Shown here: in pieces, positions 48,804 to 58,351 of the stretch
Layout of the letters: each line of letters opens with the position of its first letter
Position numbering within the stretch: position 1 is the first letter of the stretch
Translations under genes and position numbers: made by a program
The notes under the pieces: model-generated
The model's input: only the letters and a program-made list of their open reading frames with translations
Database searches by the model: none
Told to the model about the DNA's origin: nothing
DNA from: Streptomyces sp. B21-105
GTDB taxonomy: Bacteria > Actinomycetota > Actinomycetes > Streptomycetales > Streptomycetaceae
Direction of reading: 5' to 3'
Length of the DNA stretch: 64,000 nucleotides
Assembly (NCBI RefSeq): GCF_036898465.1
Contig: NZ_JARUMJ010000001.1
Location: 620,001 to 684,000, forward strand

Positions 48804-49556
48804 TCAGGAGTTCCGCCCTTCCCTGCCGGGTCGGTCCGCCCGTAGCGCCTCGACCAGGCGGACCCGAGGGCTGCCGTCCTCCCGGACCCCGAAGTCGGGC
48901 AGGGCGCGCAGCTCCACATGGAACCCGGCCCGCAGCAGTTCGCGCCGCACCTCGCCGAGCCGGAAGGCCCGGTAGTACATCACGAACGGGGGCCGCCACA
49001 GGGCGTTGCGCACCCGCATCGCGGCGTCGAAGCCGAGCAGCGCCCAGTACAGCGGGGAGGACGGCGCGGGCGGGGCGACGACCGGGAACGCGAAGCGGCC
49101 GCCCGGCCGCAGCGCGGTGTGCACCTGGGCGAACAGGCCCGGCAGCTCCCGGGGCAGGAAGTGGCCGAACGCGCCGAAGCTGACGACGAGGTCGAAGCGA
49201 GCCGTGAACGGCAGGGCACGGGCGTCCGCACGCACCCAGGACACCCGCGGGCCCACCGCCGGGGCCCGCCGGCGCGCCTCGTCGAGCATCCCGGCGCTGA
49301 AGTCGACGCCGGTCACGCCGGCCCGGCACACGCCCGCCAGGACGTCCACCCCGGCGCCCGTGCCGCAGCACAGGTCGAGGCCCTCCTCGTAGGGGCCGGT
49401 CTCCTTCAGCGCCGCGGCGACCGCGGCCAGGACGGAGTCCGGGGTGCGGAACGGCGTGTGGTCGAACTTCGGCGCGAGGAGGTCGTAGCCGTGCTCGACG
49501 GACGACAGGGCCTGGACGGCGAGTTCGCGCAGCGTGGGGCCTTCGGGGCTGAACAT
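48804..49556 (-). CDS. Class I SAM-dependent methyltransferase
   Basis: A 250-residue methyltransferase of the UbiE/small-molecule type. Motif I is LDLCCGTGAGVDVLAG near residue 60, and VTGVDFSAGMLDEARR near 80 is the post-I/motif II region. RADARALPF precedes FDLVVSFGAFGHFLP. Substrate unknown. The ATG at 49556 lies 5 bp after the stop of a PadR regulator on the same strand, so the two form a tight operon; the upstream PadR probably controls both. Confidence 0.88.
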   Translation of the reverse strand: MFSPEGPTLRELAVQALSSVEHGYDLLAPKFDHTPFRTPDSVLAAVAAALKETGPYEEGLDLCCGTGAGVDVLAGVCRAGVTGVDFSAGMLDEARRRAPAVGPRVSWVRADARALPFTARFDLVVSFGAFGHFLPRELPGLFAQVHTALRPGGRFAFPVVAPPAPSSPLYWALLGFDAAMRVRNALWRPPFVMYYRAFRLGEVRRELLRAGFHVELRALPDFGVREDGSPRVRLVEALRADRPGREGRNS

Positions 49557-49561
49557 CGGCG

Positions 49562-50125
49562 TCAGCCTACGGCCGTCCGCCGCTTCAGGAGTCCGAGGGC
49601 CCGCTCGCACCAGCGCACGTTCGTCTCCTCGAAGGCGATGCCGCCGAGCAGCGTCAGGTAGGGCCCGATCCGCTCGGCCTCGCTCAGGTACTCGTCCTCG
49701 GTGCGCCCGTCGAGAAGGCGGTCGCGGAGCCGCTCGTAGCGGTCGAGTCTGCCGCGCGACCAGCCCATGCGCTCCTCGATCAGCGCGCGCGTCGCCTCGG
49801 GGTCCGCGCCGTCCATCGCCTGGATCTTGACGAAGAGCTCGTCGCGCAGGGCGGTGGGCCTGCGGGGCGGGGCGGCGGCGAAGGCGCTCAGAGCCTCACG
49901 GCCGGCCCCGGTGAGGGTGAACATGCGCTTGTCGGGCCGGCGCTCCTGCCGTACCACCCGTGCCTCGATCAGGTCGTCCTGGGCGAGGCGCTCCAGTTCG
50001 CGGTAGAGCTGCTGCGGGGTCGCCGGCCAGAAGTTCGCGAGGGAGACGTCGAAGATCTTCGACAGCTCGTAACCCGAGGCCTCACCCTCCAGAAGAGCGG
50101 CCAGGACGGCGTACTTGAGGGACAT
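49562..50125 (-). CDS. PadR family transcriptional regulator
   Basis: A 187-residue regulator. The winged helix MSLKYAVLAALLEGEASGY and FWPATPQQLYRELERLAQDD (residues 1-55) is followed by KRMFTLTGAGREAL and a helical C-terminal domain. ATG 50125 was preferred because family members start MSLKYA; the Shine-Dalgarno is poor. It heads a two-gene operon with the methyltransferase. The 79-bp divergent gap to the SnoaL-like gene likely holds its operator. Confidence 0.92.
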   Translation of the reverse strand: MSLKYAVLAALLEGEASGYELSKIFDVSLANFWPATPQQLYRELERLAQDDLIEARVVRQERRPDKRMFTLTGAGREALSAFAAAPPRRPTALRDELFVKIQAMDGADPEATRALIEERMGWSRGRLDRYERLRDRLLDGRTEDEYLSEAERIGPYLTLLGGIAFEETNVRWCERALGLLKRRTAVG

Positions 50126-50204
50126 GTGGACACGGTAACAGCAGGTGATTATTCTCAGTCGCACCTAATCAACAAATTGACTATCCAGCGAACGAGGAGA
50201 TCCG

Positions 50205-50612
50205 ATGCGCGCATTCCGTGAGGCGGTCGAGGCCGGCGACCTCGAGGCGGTCGAGGCACTGCTGTCCGAGGACGTGTTCTTCACCAGCCCGGTCGTCTTC
50301 AAGCCCTACCCGGGCAAGGCGATCACGGCGGCGATCCTGCGCGCGGTGTCGCAGGTCTTCGAGGACTTCCGGTACGAACGGGAGCTGGAGGGCGGCGAAG
50401 GCCGCGACCATGCCCTGGTGTTCACGGCGCGGGTGGGGGAACGCCGGCTCAGCGGCTGCGACTTCATCCACCTCGACGACAACGGCCTCATCGACGAACT
50501 GACGGTCATGGTCCGCCCGTTGTCCGGCGCGCAGGCCCTGGCGGCGGCCATGGGCGCGCGGTTCGACGACATCGTGAAGGAGGCGGAGGCGCGGGCGGCC
50601 TCCGCCTCCTGA
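50205..50612 (+). CDS. SnoaL-like / NTF2-like small protein
   Basis: A 135-residue alpha+beta cone-fold protein. FREAVEAGDLEAVEALLSED starts the helical cap and FTSPVVFKPYPGKAITAAIL contributes the pocket. FIHLDDNGLIDELTVMVRPL forms the C-terminal strands. Members can be isomerases, hydrolases or carriers of small ligands; no catalytic assignment is possible here. The ATG at 50205 follows GAGGAG by 6 nt. Divergent from the PadR/methyltransferase pair. Confidence 0.85.
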   Translation: MRAFREAVEAGDLEAVEALLSEDVFFTSPVVFKPYPGKAITAAILRAVSQVFEDFRYERELEGGEGRDHALVFTARVGERRLSGCDFIHLDDNGLIDELTVMVRPLSGAQALAAAMGARFDDIVKEAEARAASAS

Positions 50613-50640
50613 CGGGCGTCGGTCCTTCGTCGGTCCTTCG

Positions 50641-51537
50641 TCAGCCCTTGAGGTCGGCGAGGGTGGCCCGGGAGTCGGTCTTCAGCCAGTCCGAGACCTC
50701 GTCGAGGGTCGGCGGGTCCTTGTCGGTGCTGTACGAGGAGTAGTAGGCGCTGTAGCTCATCGTGTAGGTCACCCAGCCGTCGCGCACGGCGAGCGTGGCG
50801 TAGAGCGAACCGCTCGACGAGGAGGACGTGGTGTCGTCACTGACGAGATAGGCCTCGTCGCCGATGCCCGTCACCGTTTCCACGTCATAACCCGAGTGGC
50901 TCTCGGCGTAGTTCTTCCAGGTGGCGGTGAACTCCGGTCCCGGGTCGGTCTTCTTGTGCAGGTCCAGCTGGACGTACAGGTACGCGTCCGCGTAGCTCGA
51001 ACCCGTCTTCTTCAGGCCGAGGTTGCACAGCACCTCGTCGAGGGCGACGTCGCCGAGGCTGCGGTGGGTCGGGGTGCTGTCGTTCGCCGCGTACTCCGCC
51101 TGGAAGGACGAGTAGTCGGTGGAGTTGCACAGGTTGGCCGGCGCCGAGTAGCCGCGCAGGTCGACACCGGACCCGGTGGGGAGCAGGAAGACGCCCGCCG
51201 CCCACGCGGCCGAAGCCGCCACCGCGCCGACCACGGCCCACAGGACCGCCCGCCCCGCACGGCCGCCGGTCGGCGGCGGCGGTCCGACGGCCGGGTACGG
51301 GCCGGGCTGGGCATACGGGTTGCCCGGCTGCGGCTGCGGCGGCTGCACCAGGGGCCCGACCAGGGTCGGCTGGGCGTAGACGCTCTGGGCGGAGGGGGCG
51401 GCGGGCGCCGCCGGGGGGAACCCCAACGGCCCGCCGGGAGCGGGTGACTGCGGATTCGGATAGGGATACGCGCTCGGCTGGGCCGGCGCCCCGGACGGCG
51501 GATCCGGCTGCTGCGGAGGCTGAGGCGGCGTGGACAT
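50641..51537 (-). CDS. Pro-rich membrane-anchored protein
   Basis: A 298-residue protein. The first about 95 residues are a Pro/Gln/Tyr-rich cytoplasmic region (PYPNPQSP, PPPPTGG), followed by one transmembrane helix (AVLWAVVGAVAASAAWAAGV, about 98-117). An extracytoplasmic domain of about 175 residues has two Cys (NLCNS and VLCNLG) and ends DSRATLADLKG. The domain resembles DUF3558-like or lipid-associated sensor domains only loosely. ATG 51537 lacks a clear ribosome site; GTG 51555 is possible. It lies divergent from the rho leader. Confidence 0.72.
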   Translation of the reverse strand: MSTPPQPPQQPDPPSGAPAQPSAYPYPNPQSPAPGGPLGFPPAAPAAPSAQSVYAQPTLVGPLVQPPQPQPGNPYAQPGPYPAVGPPPPTGGRAGRAVLWAVVGAVAASAAWAAGVFLLPTGSGVDLRGYSAPANLCNSTDYSSFQAEYAANDSTPTHRSLGDVALDEVLCNLGLKKTGSSYADAYLYVQLDLHKKTDPGPEFTATWKNYAESHSGYDVETVTGIGDEAYLVSDDTTSSSSSGSLYATLAVRDGWVTYTMSYSAYYSSYSTDKDPPTLDEVSDWLKTDSRATLADLKG

Positions 51538-51929
51538 GTCGTGAAGATAATGCACACATAGCAGTCAAGTCCGGTGTCGTCACGGATCGTTACCCTCTGA
51601 GGACATCTGCGGCACACCACGGAAGAATCCGTGCACGCCGAGCGGCGTGCTACAGTGCGGACGGCACTTGTGTACGCCTCATTCCAGGCGCCGGTGCCGA
51701 TTCCTTCTCCGCCCGCCGAGCCACCCGCCGTTCCCGGCCGGTGCAGCGGCCTTTTCCGCACCTCGTCGACCTCGTCGACGGAACAGCTCCGTCGTGACCA
51801 GGTGTCGTTCCCGCCGCCCGCGGCGCGTCCCGCGCCCTTCTCCCGCGGCTGCTCCCTCCCTCTCGCACGCCTCGTGCCTCCGTCCCTCGCCTTCGTTCCG
51901 TTGCCTTCTCCGTGAAAGGACCCACCACC
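51538..51929. other. 392-bp region: promoter and long leader of the rho paralogue
   Basis: Divergent region between the Pro-rich membrane protein and rho. A 7-bp hairpin CACGCCG-AG-CGGCGTG (51634-51649) is followed by TACAGT (51651-51656), a plausible -10 element. Further downstream another hairpin (CGACGGA-ACAGC-TCCGTCG) precedes a C-rich, G-poor tract (51837-51911). Confidence 0.5.
51837..51911 (+). promoter_or_regulatory. C-rich, rut-like leader of rho paralogue
   Basis: In this 75-nt stretch I count 39 C, 22 T, 13 G and 1 A, a strongly unstructured pyrimidine tract in a GC-balanced genome. This is the composition of Rho utilisation sites and ends 19 nt before the rho start, consistent with autogenous control. 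Confidence 0.55.
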
Positions 51930-53075
51930 ATGACCGCCCCCACTCTCGAACAGCCCTCCGTCCACCGCCAGGCCCCGGTCCGGGTCGCAGCCGGCGTCCT
52001 CGACGTCGACACGGGCGGGAAGGGCCGCCTGCGCCCGCTCGACTGCCTGCCCACCCCGGACGACGTCCAGGTGCCCCCGGCGCTGATCCGCCGGCACGGC
52101 CTGCGCGGCGGTGACCTCGTCGGAGGGGTGCGCGGCGCCCAGCGCACCCTGACCGAGGTGACCCGCGTCGACGGCCGTGCACCCGGCGAGCTGCGCGGCC
52201 GCCGTCACTTCCGCGACCTCACCCCGCTCCACCCGCACCGGCGGCTGCGCCTGGAACATCCCGCGGCCGGCCTCGCGGGGCGGGTCATCGATCTCCTCGC
52301 GCCCGTCGGCAAGGGCCAGCGGGGACTGATCGTGGCCCCGCCCAAGACCGGCAAGACCGTGCTGCTCCAGCAGATCGCCGCCGCCGTCGCCGGCAACCAC
52401 CCCGAGGCCCGGCTGATGGTCCTGCTGCTCGACGAGCGGCCCGAGGAGGTCACCGACATGCGGCGCTCCGTGCGCGGCGAGGTGTTCGCGTCGACCTTCG
52501 ACCGGGCGCCCCGGCAGCACATCGCCCTCGCCGACCTGGTCGTCGAGCGGGCCAAGCGGCTCGTCGAGGCCGGCGAGGACGTCGTGATCCTCCTCGACTC
52601 GCTGACCCGGCTGTGCCGGGCCCACAACAACGCGGCCGCCGCCGGGGGCCGCACCCTCAGCGGCGGCGTCGACGCGACCGCGCTGATCGGCCCGAAGCGG
52701 TTCTTCGGCGCGGCACGCGCGGCGGAAGAGGGCGGGTCGCTCACCGTCCTCGCCACCGCTCTGGTCGAAACGGGTTCCCGCGCCGACGACTTCTACTTCG
52801 AGGAGCTGAAGAGCACCGGCAACATGGAGCTCCGGCTCGACCGCGAACCGGCCTCCCGGAGGGTGTTCCCCGCGGTCGACGTCACCGGCTCCGGCACCCG
52901 ACGCGAGGAACTGCTGCTCTCCCCGGCCGAGTCGACCGCGGTGCGTGGTCTGCGCCGGGCGCTGCAGACCGCGCACGGCCAGGCGAACCTGGAGACGCTC
53001 CTGGAACGGCTGCGGCATACCCCCGACAACGCCGCCTTCCTGCGGCTGGTCCAGCCGACCCTGCCGACCGGCTGA
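51930..53075 (+). CDS. rho: Short Rho-type transcription terminator paralogue
   Basis: A 381-residue RecA-fold helicase. The RNA-binding domain (about 28-105) has the normal order GVLDVD, LPTPDDVQVPPALIRRHGLR and GGDLVGGVRG. The ATPase core has Walker A APPKTGKTVLLQQIA near 137, Walker B MVLLLDERPEEVTDM, Q-loop LLDSLTRLCRAHNN, R-loop ALIGPKRFFGAARAAEEGG and GTG-region KSTGNMELRL. The large N-terminal Rho_N/insertion of actinobacterial housekeeping Rho (typically around 600-700 residues) is absent, so this is a second, compact Rho. The ATG at 51930 follows AAAGGA. Its leader is C-rich and rut-like. Confidence 0.9.
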   Translation: MTAPTLEQPSVHRQAPVRVAAGVLDVDTGGKGRLRPLDCLPTPDDVQVPPALIRRHGLRGGDLVGGVRGAQRTLTEVTRVDGRAPGELRGRRHFRDLTPLHPHRRLRLEHPAAGLAGRVIDLLAPVGKGQRGLIVAPPKTGKTVLLQQIAAAVAGNHPEARLMVLLLDERPEEVTDMRRSVRGEVFASTFDRAPRQHIALADLVVERAKRLVEAGEDVVILLDSLTRLCRAHNNAAAAGGRTLSGGVDATALIGPKRFFGAARAAEEGGSLTVLATALVETGSRADDFYFEELKSTGNMELRLDREPASRRVFPAVDVTGSGTRREELLLSPAESTAVRGLRRALQTAHGQANLETLLERLRHTPDNAAFLRLVQPTLPTG

Positions 53076-53161
53076 GGGACGGTACCCCATTGGGGTGCTC
53101 GCGGGGCAGCCTTCGGCATGGGCGGCGCGGGGTGGAGGGCGATCGTTCCTAGGTTGATCGT

Positions 53162-54559
53162 ATGACGATCGGATTCCGCTCTCGGGTCGCTCTCTCGGCC
53201 TGCGTGTTCTGTACGGCAGGCGCCCTGGCCCTCGGTCCCGTCGCAGCCGTCGCCCCGGCCGCGGCGTCCCCGGGCCCGCCCGGCTCCCCCGGCATGTCCG
53301 GCCCGGCCCCCGCAGCCGTCGGCGCCCGTGCCGGTGCCGCCGGGCCCCCCGCCGCACGCGCGCAGGCGTCGACGACGGCGCTGCTGTACCGCTCGGGCGT
53401 CCAGGTGAGGCCGCACGACGGCGTACCCGACGTGCCGGACGTCTCGGCGCTGTCCTGGCTGGTCTCCGACGCCGACACCGGCGAGGTCCTCGCCGCGTCG
53501 CACGCCCACCGCAAGCTGCCCCCGGCCAGCACGCTGAAGACCCTGTTCGCCCTCACGGTGCTCCCGGTGCTGCCCGCCGACATGCGGCACCGGGTCGCCG
53601 GGGAGGAACTCGAGGGCATCGGGCCGGGCAGCAGCCTGGTCGGGGTCGCCGAGGGGCAGACGTACTCGATCGCCGACCTGTGGCGCGGAGTCTTCCTCAA
53701 CTCCGGAAACGACGCCGTGCACGTGCTGGCGGCCCTCAACGGCGGCTGGAGCGCGACGACCGCCCGCATGCAGGAGAAGGCGCGCTCCCTCGGCGCGCTG
53801 GACACCCAGGTCCGCTCGCCCGACGGCTACGACACACCCGGCCAGGTGTCCTCCGCGTTCGACCTGGCGGTGTTCGGCCGGGCCGGGCTGCGCGACGCCG
53901 ACTTCGCCCGCTACTGCGGCACGGCTCAGGCGTCGTTCCCGGACGGCGACAACGGGTCGTACGGCATCGCCAACACCAACCGGCTGCTGACCGGGCACGA
54001 CGGCGTCGAACCGTATCCCGGGCTGGTCGGGATCAAGAACGGCTACACCAGCAAGGCCGGCAACACCCTGGTGGCCGCCGCCCGCCGGGACGGGCGCACG
54101 TTGGTGGTGACGGTGATGAACCCTCAGACGGGCGGCGGGCACGCCGTCTACGAGGAGGCGCGGGAACTGCTCGACTGGGGCTTCGAGGCGGTCGGCCGGG
54201 TCGAGCCGGTGGGCTCGCTCGACGCGCTGCGCACCCCGCCGGACCCCGTCGCGGGACCGGAGGCGGCGCCCACGCCGGCATCCACCCCGGCGCCCGCCCC
54301 GGTGCCCGCGCGGACTCCCCCGCAGGCGCCCCCGGCGACGCCCGGCTCCACGGCGACGCCCGGCTCCACGCCGGCCCGGACGCCCACCCCCTCCCGGACG
54401 CGGACAGGAACAGAGACGCAGGCCGTGGCCGCCTCGGCGGACCTGTCAGGGCGTCTCGGATGGCCGGCGGCGGCGGAGATCGCCGGGGCGGCCGTCCTGG
54501 GCGGCGCGGCGGTGGCGCTGGTGCTGAGAGGCGCGCGCCGCCGGTTCACCCGCGACTGA
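53162..54559 (+). CDS. D-alanyl-D-alanine carboxypeptidase (serine type)
   Basis: A 465-residue penicillin-binding-protein-type DD-peptidase. The signal peptide (about 1-36, VALSACVFCTAGALALGP) is followed by the S11 domain: SxxK in PPASTLKTLFA (Ser about 122), SxN in FLNSGNDAVHVL (about 180), and KTG replaced by KNG in GIKNGYTSKAG (about 291). A Pro/Thr-rich spacer leads to a C-terminal transmembrane helix (about 437-457) and basic tail, so the enzyme is tethered outside the membrane and trims peptidoglycan stem peptides. ATG 53162 has a weak ribosome site. Confidence 0.92.
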   Translation: MTIGFRSRVALSACVFCTAGALALGPVAAVAPAAASPGPPGSPGMSGPAPAAVGARAGAAGPPAARAQASTTALLYRSGVQVRPHDGVPDVPDVSALSWLVSDADTGEVLAASHAHRKLPPASTLKTLFALTVLPVLPADMRHRVAGEELEGIGPGSSLVGVAEGQTYSIADLWRGVFLNSGNDAVHVLAALNGGWSATTARMQEKARSLGALDTQVRSPDGYDTPGQVSSAFDLAVFGRAGLRDADFARYCGTAQASFPDGDNGSYGIANTNRLLTGHDGVEPYPGLVGIKNGYTSKAGNTLVAAARRDGRTLVVTVMNPQTGGGHAVYEEARELLDWGFEAVGRVEPVGSLDALRTPPDPVAGPEAAPTPASTPAPAPVPARTPPQAPPATPGSTATPGSTPARTPTPSRTRTGTETQAVAASADLSGRLGWPAAAEIAGAAVLGGAAVALVLRGARRRFTRD

Positions 54560-54618
54560 CCTGCACCGGCCACGCCCCGTCCGGCCTCGACTGACCGGCG
54601 CCGGCCACGCCCCGTCCG
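54553..54618. repeat. 35-nt-period duplication at the carboxypeptidase 3' end
   Basis: Two 31-nt copies beginning CGACTGACC (54553 and 54588) with two mismatches duplicate the end of the carboxypeptidase gene, including its stop codon. Confidence 0.8.
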
Positions 54619-54631
54619 TCCCGAACGGACG
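54613..54631. terminator. Hairpin between convergent carboxypeptidase and glutaminase genes
   Basis: CGTCCGT-CCCGA-ACGGACG: perfect 7-bp stem, 5-nt loop, 54 bp past the carboxypeptidase stop and 9 bp past the glutaminase stop. Likely shared terminator. Confidence 0.65.
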
Positions 54632-54639
54632 ACGCGCGG

Positions 54640-55578
54640 TCAGAACACGGACAGTCCCGTGAGGGTGGTGAACCGGTCGAGCGCGGCCACTCCCGCCACC
54701 GAGTTTCCGTGCTCGTCCAGGCCCGGACTCCACACGCACAGCGTGCAGCGTCCCGGCACGACGGCGATGATGCCGCCGCCCACGCCGCTCTTGCCGGGCA
54801 GGCCGACCCGGTAGGCGAACTCACCGGCCGCGTCGTACGTGCCGCAGGTCAGCATCACCGCGTTGACCTGCTTGGCCTGGCTCCGGGTGAGCAGCCGGAC
54901 GCCGTCGGCGCGCACACCGTGCCGGGCCAGGAAACCGGTCGCCAGGGCGAGGTCGGCGCAGGAGGCGGTCAGGGAGCACTGCCGGAAGTACTGGTCGAGC
55001 AGGACCGGCACCTCGTTGTCGATGTTGCCGTACGACGCCATGAAATGGGCGAGGGCGGCGTTGCGGTGGCCGTGCGCGGCCTCGGAGGCGGCGATCCCCT
55101 CGTCGAAGTCGAGCCCGGGGTTGCCGCTCTCGGCGCGCAGGAACTCCAGCAGTTCGTGGGCCGCGTCCCCGCTGCGGGTCTGCAGGCGGTCGGTGACGAC
55201 CAGCGCGCCCGCGTTGATGAACGGGTTGCGCGGGATGCCCCCCTCGTACTCCAGTTGCACCAGGGAGTTGAAGGGGTTGCCCGAGGGCTCCCGGCCCACG
55301 TGCTCCCAGAGTTCGTCGCCCTCGCGGGCGAGGCCGAGCGCGAGGGTGAAGACCTTGGTGAGGGACTGCGTGGAGAACGGCTCCCGCCAGTCCCCCACGC
55401 CGTAAACCGTGCCGTCCAGCTCCGCGACGGCCATGCCGAAGCGGCGCGGGTCGAGGGCGGCGAGCGCCGGGATGTAGTCGGCGGGCCGGCCGCGCCCGGG
55501 GGTGCGCTCCATCTCCTCGGCGATCCGCTCCAGGACCGGCTGGAAGGCCAGGGACGACGTCGTTGTCATGATCACCAT
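54640..55578 (-). CDS. glsA: Glutaminase
   Basis: A 312-residue serine-dependent glutaminase (glutamine to glutamate plus ammonia), usual family length. The catalytic SxxK is in PFSTQSLTKVFTLALG near 68-83. RNPFINAGALVVTDRL, MASYGNIDNEVPVLL, YFRQCSLTASCADLA and GLPGKSGVGGGIIAVVPG are all family landmarks. The ATG at 55578 follows GGAGG by 5 nt and is better placed than the ATG at 55569. It is the last gene of a leftward nitrogen block (GntR, permease, asparaginase, aspartase), 104 bp after aspartase. Confidence 0.95.
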   Translation of the reverse strand: MVIMTTTSSLAFQPVLERIAEEMERTPGRGRPADYIPALAALDPRRFGMAVAELDGTVYGVGDWREPFSTQSLTKVFTLALGLAREGDELWEHVGREPSGNPFNSLVQLEYEGGIPRNPFINAGALVVTDRLQTRSGDAAHELLEFLRAESGNPGLDFDEGIAASEAAHGHRNAALAHFMASYGNIDNEVPVLLDQYFRQCSLTASCADLALATGFLARHGVRADGVRLLTRSQAKQVNAVMLTCGTYDAAGEFAYRVGLPGKSGVGGGIIAVVPGRCTLCVWSPGLDEHGNSVAGVAALDRFTTLTGLSVF

Positions 55579-55650
55579 TGTGCCTCCGCGCCGGTCCTGG
55601 CGCGTTCGTCGCGGGTCGTAGGGGGGCGACCGGGGCGGCGACCGGGGGGC

Positions 55651-55665
55651 GGCCGGGTTCCGGCC
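55651..55665. terminator. Small hairpin after aspartase gene
   Basis: GGCCGG-GTT-CCGGCC, 6-bp stem with 3-nt loop, 18 bp past the aspartase stop and 73 bp before the glutaminase start. It may terminate or attenuate read-through into glutaminase. Confidence 0.45.
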
Positions 55666-55682
55666 GGGGCGGCCACCGGGGG

Positions 55683-57098
<1,416 letters not shown>

Positions 57099-57269
57099 GA
57101 GGGGGCGACCTCTTTCTGAGGCTGGCGCTGAGGGTGGAGGTGCGAAGGGGGCGGAGTCCGGTGGCGGCCGGAGCGGCGGTTCGGCGGCCGGGCTCGGGGC
57201 CCGGCCCGGTCTGCGGTGTGAGGAATCCGCCGGTGGCCGCCGCGCACACCCGGCGGCCACCGCCGGTCG

Positions 57270-58322
57270 TCAGGCGCAGGCGCGGACGGTCACCGGATCC
57301 AGGGCACGTACCGGACGGAGCGAGCCGACCGGTTCGCCGCCGCCGAGCAGCGCCTCGCCCGCGAACTCCGTGAGGAGAGCGGGGTCGACGCCCGCCCGGG
57401 CGAGGGCGGCCGCGATGACCGGGACGCGCGCGCGGTTCGCGCCGTCGGAGATCTTGACGGCGACGGCGCGGCCGTCGGGGAGCGCGGCGACCTCGACGCC
57501 CTCGAAGCCGTCCTTGGCGAGCAGCCCGGGCACGGCGTGCATCAGGGCCGCGACGTCCCGGCCGGCGCCGGAGGCCATCTCGGGGTGGGCGCGCATCGCG
57601 TCGGCGACGCGTGCCTCGGGGGTGCCGGGCGCGGAGGCGGTGACGCGGGAGACGGCCCGGGCGAGGCCCTGCAGGGAGACGGAGAACAGGGGGGCGCCGC
57701 ACCCGTCGACGGTGACCCGGGCGATGCGCTGCCCGGTGAGGTCCTCGACGATCTCGGCGATCGCCTGCTGCAGCGGGTGCGCCGGGTCGAGGTAGCCGTC
57801 GAGGGACCAGCCGTTGAGCCGGCAGGTGTAGAGCATCGCCGCGTGCTTGCCGGAGCAGTTCTGGGCCAGGCGCGAGGGCGTGCGGCCCTCGCCTGTCCAG
57901 CGGTCGCGGACCGCCGGGTCGTACGGCAGGTCCTGGACGTTGCGCAGGTCGTCCTCCGTGACGCCGGCCAGTTCGAGGATGCGCCGGGTCCCGGCGAGGT
58001 GGCGTTCCTCGCCGGAGTGGCTGGCCGCCGTGAGGGAGAGGAGCTCGCCGTCGAGCGGCAGCCCGGCCCGGACCATGGCGACGGCCTGGACGGGTTTGAG
58101 CGCCGAACGCGGGTAGAAGGCGGCCTCGACGTCGCCGAGCTGGAGCTCGACGGCGCCGCCCGCGCCGAGGACGACGACGGAGCCGTAGTGGACGCCCTCG
58201 GTCACCCCGCCGCGGACCAGGTGGGCGACGGGCGCGTGGAGGGGTTCGCGGATCACGGGGGCGTCGGCGAGGGAACTGCTGGACATCGCGAGGGAACTGC
58301 TGGACATCACTGCCTGCGCCAT
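57270..58322 (-). CDS. L-asparaginase (AnsA/type II-like, DUF family of asparaginase II)
   Basis: About 350 residues. It resembles the thermolabile L-asparaginase II family found in actinobacteria and rhizobia rather than E. coli AnsB: EGVHYGSVVVLGAGG, FYPRSALKPVQAVAMVRAG, SLTAASHSGEERHL, LAQNCSGKHAAMLYTC and DGCGAPLFSVSL are family-like. It would release ammonia from asparagine. Start is uncertain: ATG 58322, 58307 and 58286 are all in frame, and a 21-nt tandem duplication repeats the MSSSSLA start region. The gene begins 29 bp after the permease stop, so the two are co-transcribed. Confidence 0.9.
   Translation of the reverse strand: MAQAVMSSSSLAMSSSSLADAPVIREPLHAPVAHLVRGGVTEGVHYGSVVVLGAGGAVELQLGDVEAAFYPRSALKPVQAVAMVRAGLPLDGELLSLTAASHSGEERHLAGTRRILELAGVTEDDLRNVQDLPYDPAVRDRWTGEGRTPSRLAQNCSGKHAAMLYTCRLNGWSLDGYLDPAHPLQQAIAEIVEDLTGQRIARVTVDGCGAPLFSVSLQGLARAVSRVTASAPGTPEARVADAMRAHPEMASGAGRDVAALMHAVPGLLAKDGFEGVEVAALPDGRAVAVKISDGANRARVPVIAAALARAGVDPALLTEFAGEALLGGGEPVGSLRPVRALDPVTVRACA
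58267..58308. repeat. 21-nt perfect tandem duplication at asparaginase start
   Basis: Two identical 21-nt copies (58267-58287, 58288-58308). In the gene they encode MSSSSLA twice, duplicating a start codon. Confidence 0.92.
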
Positions 58323-58351
58323 CGGTGGGCGGCGGGCGGCCGGCGACGGGG

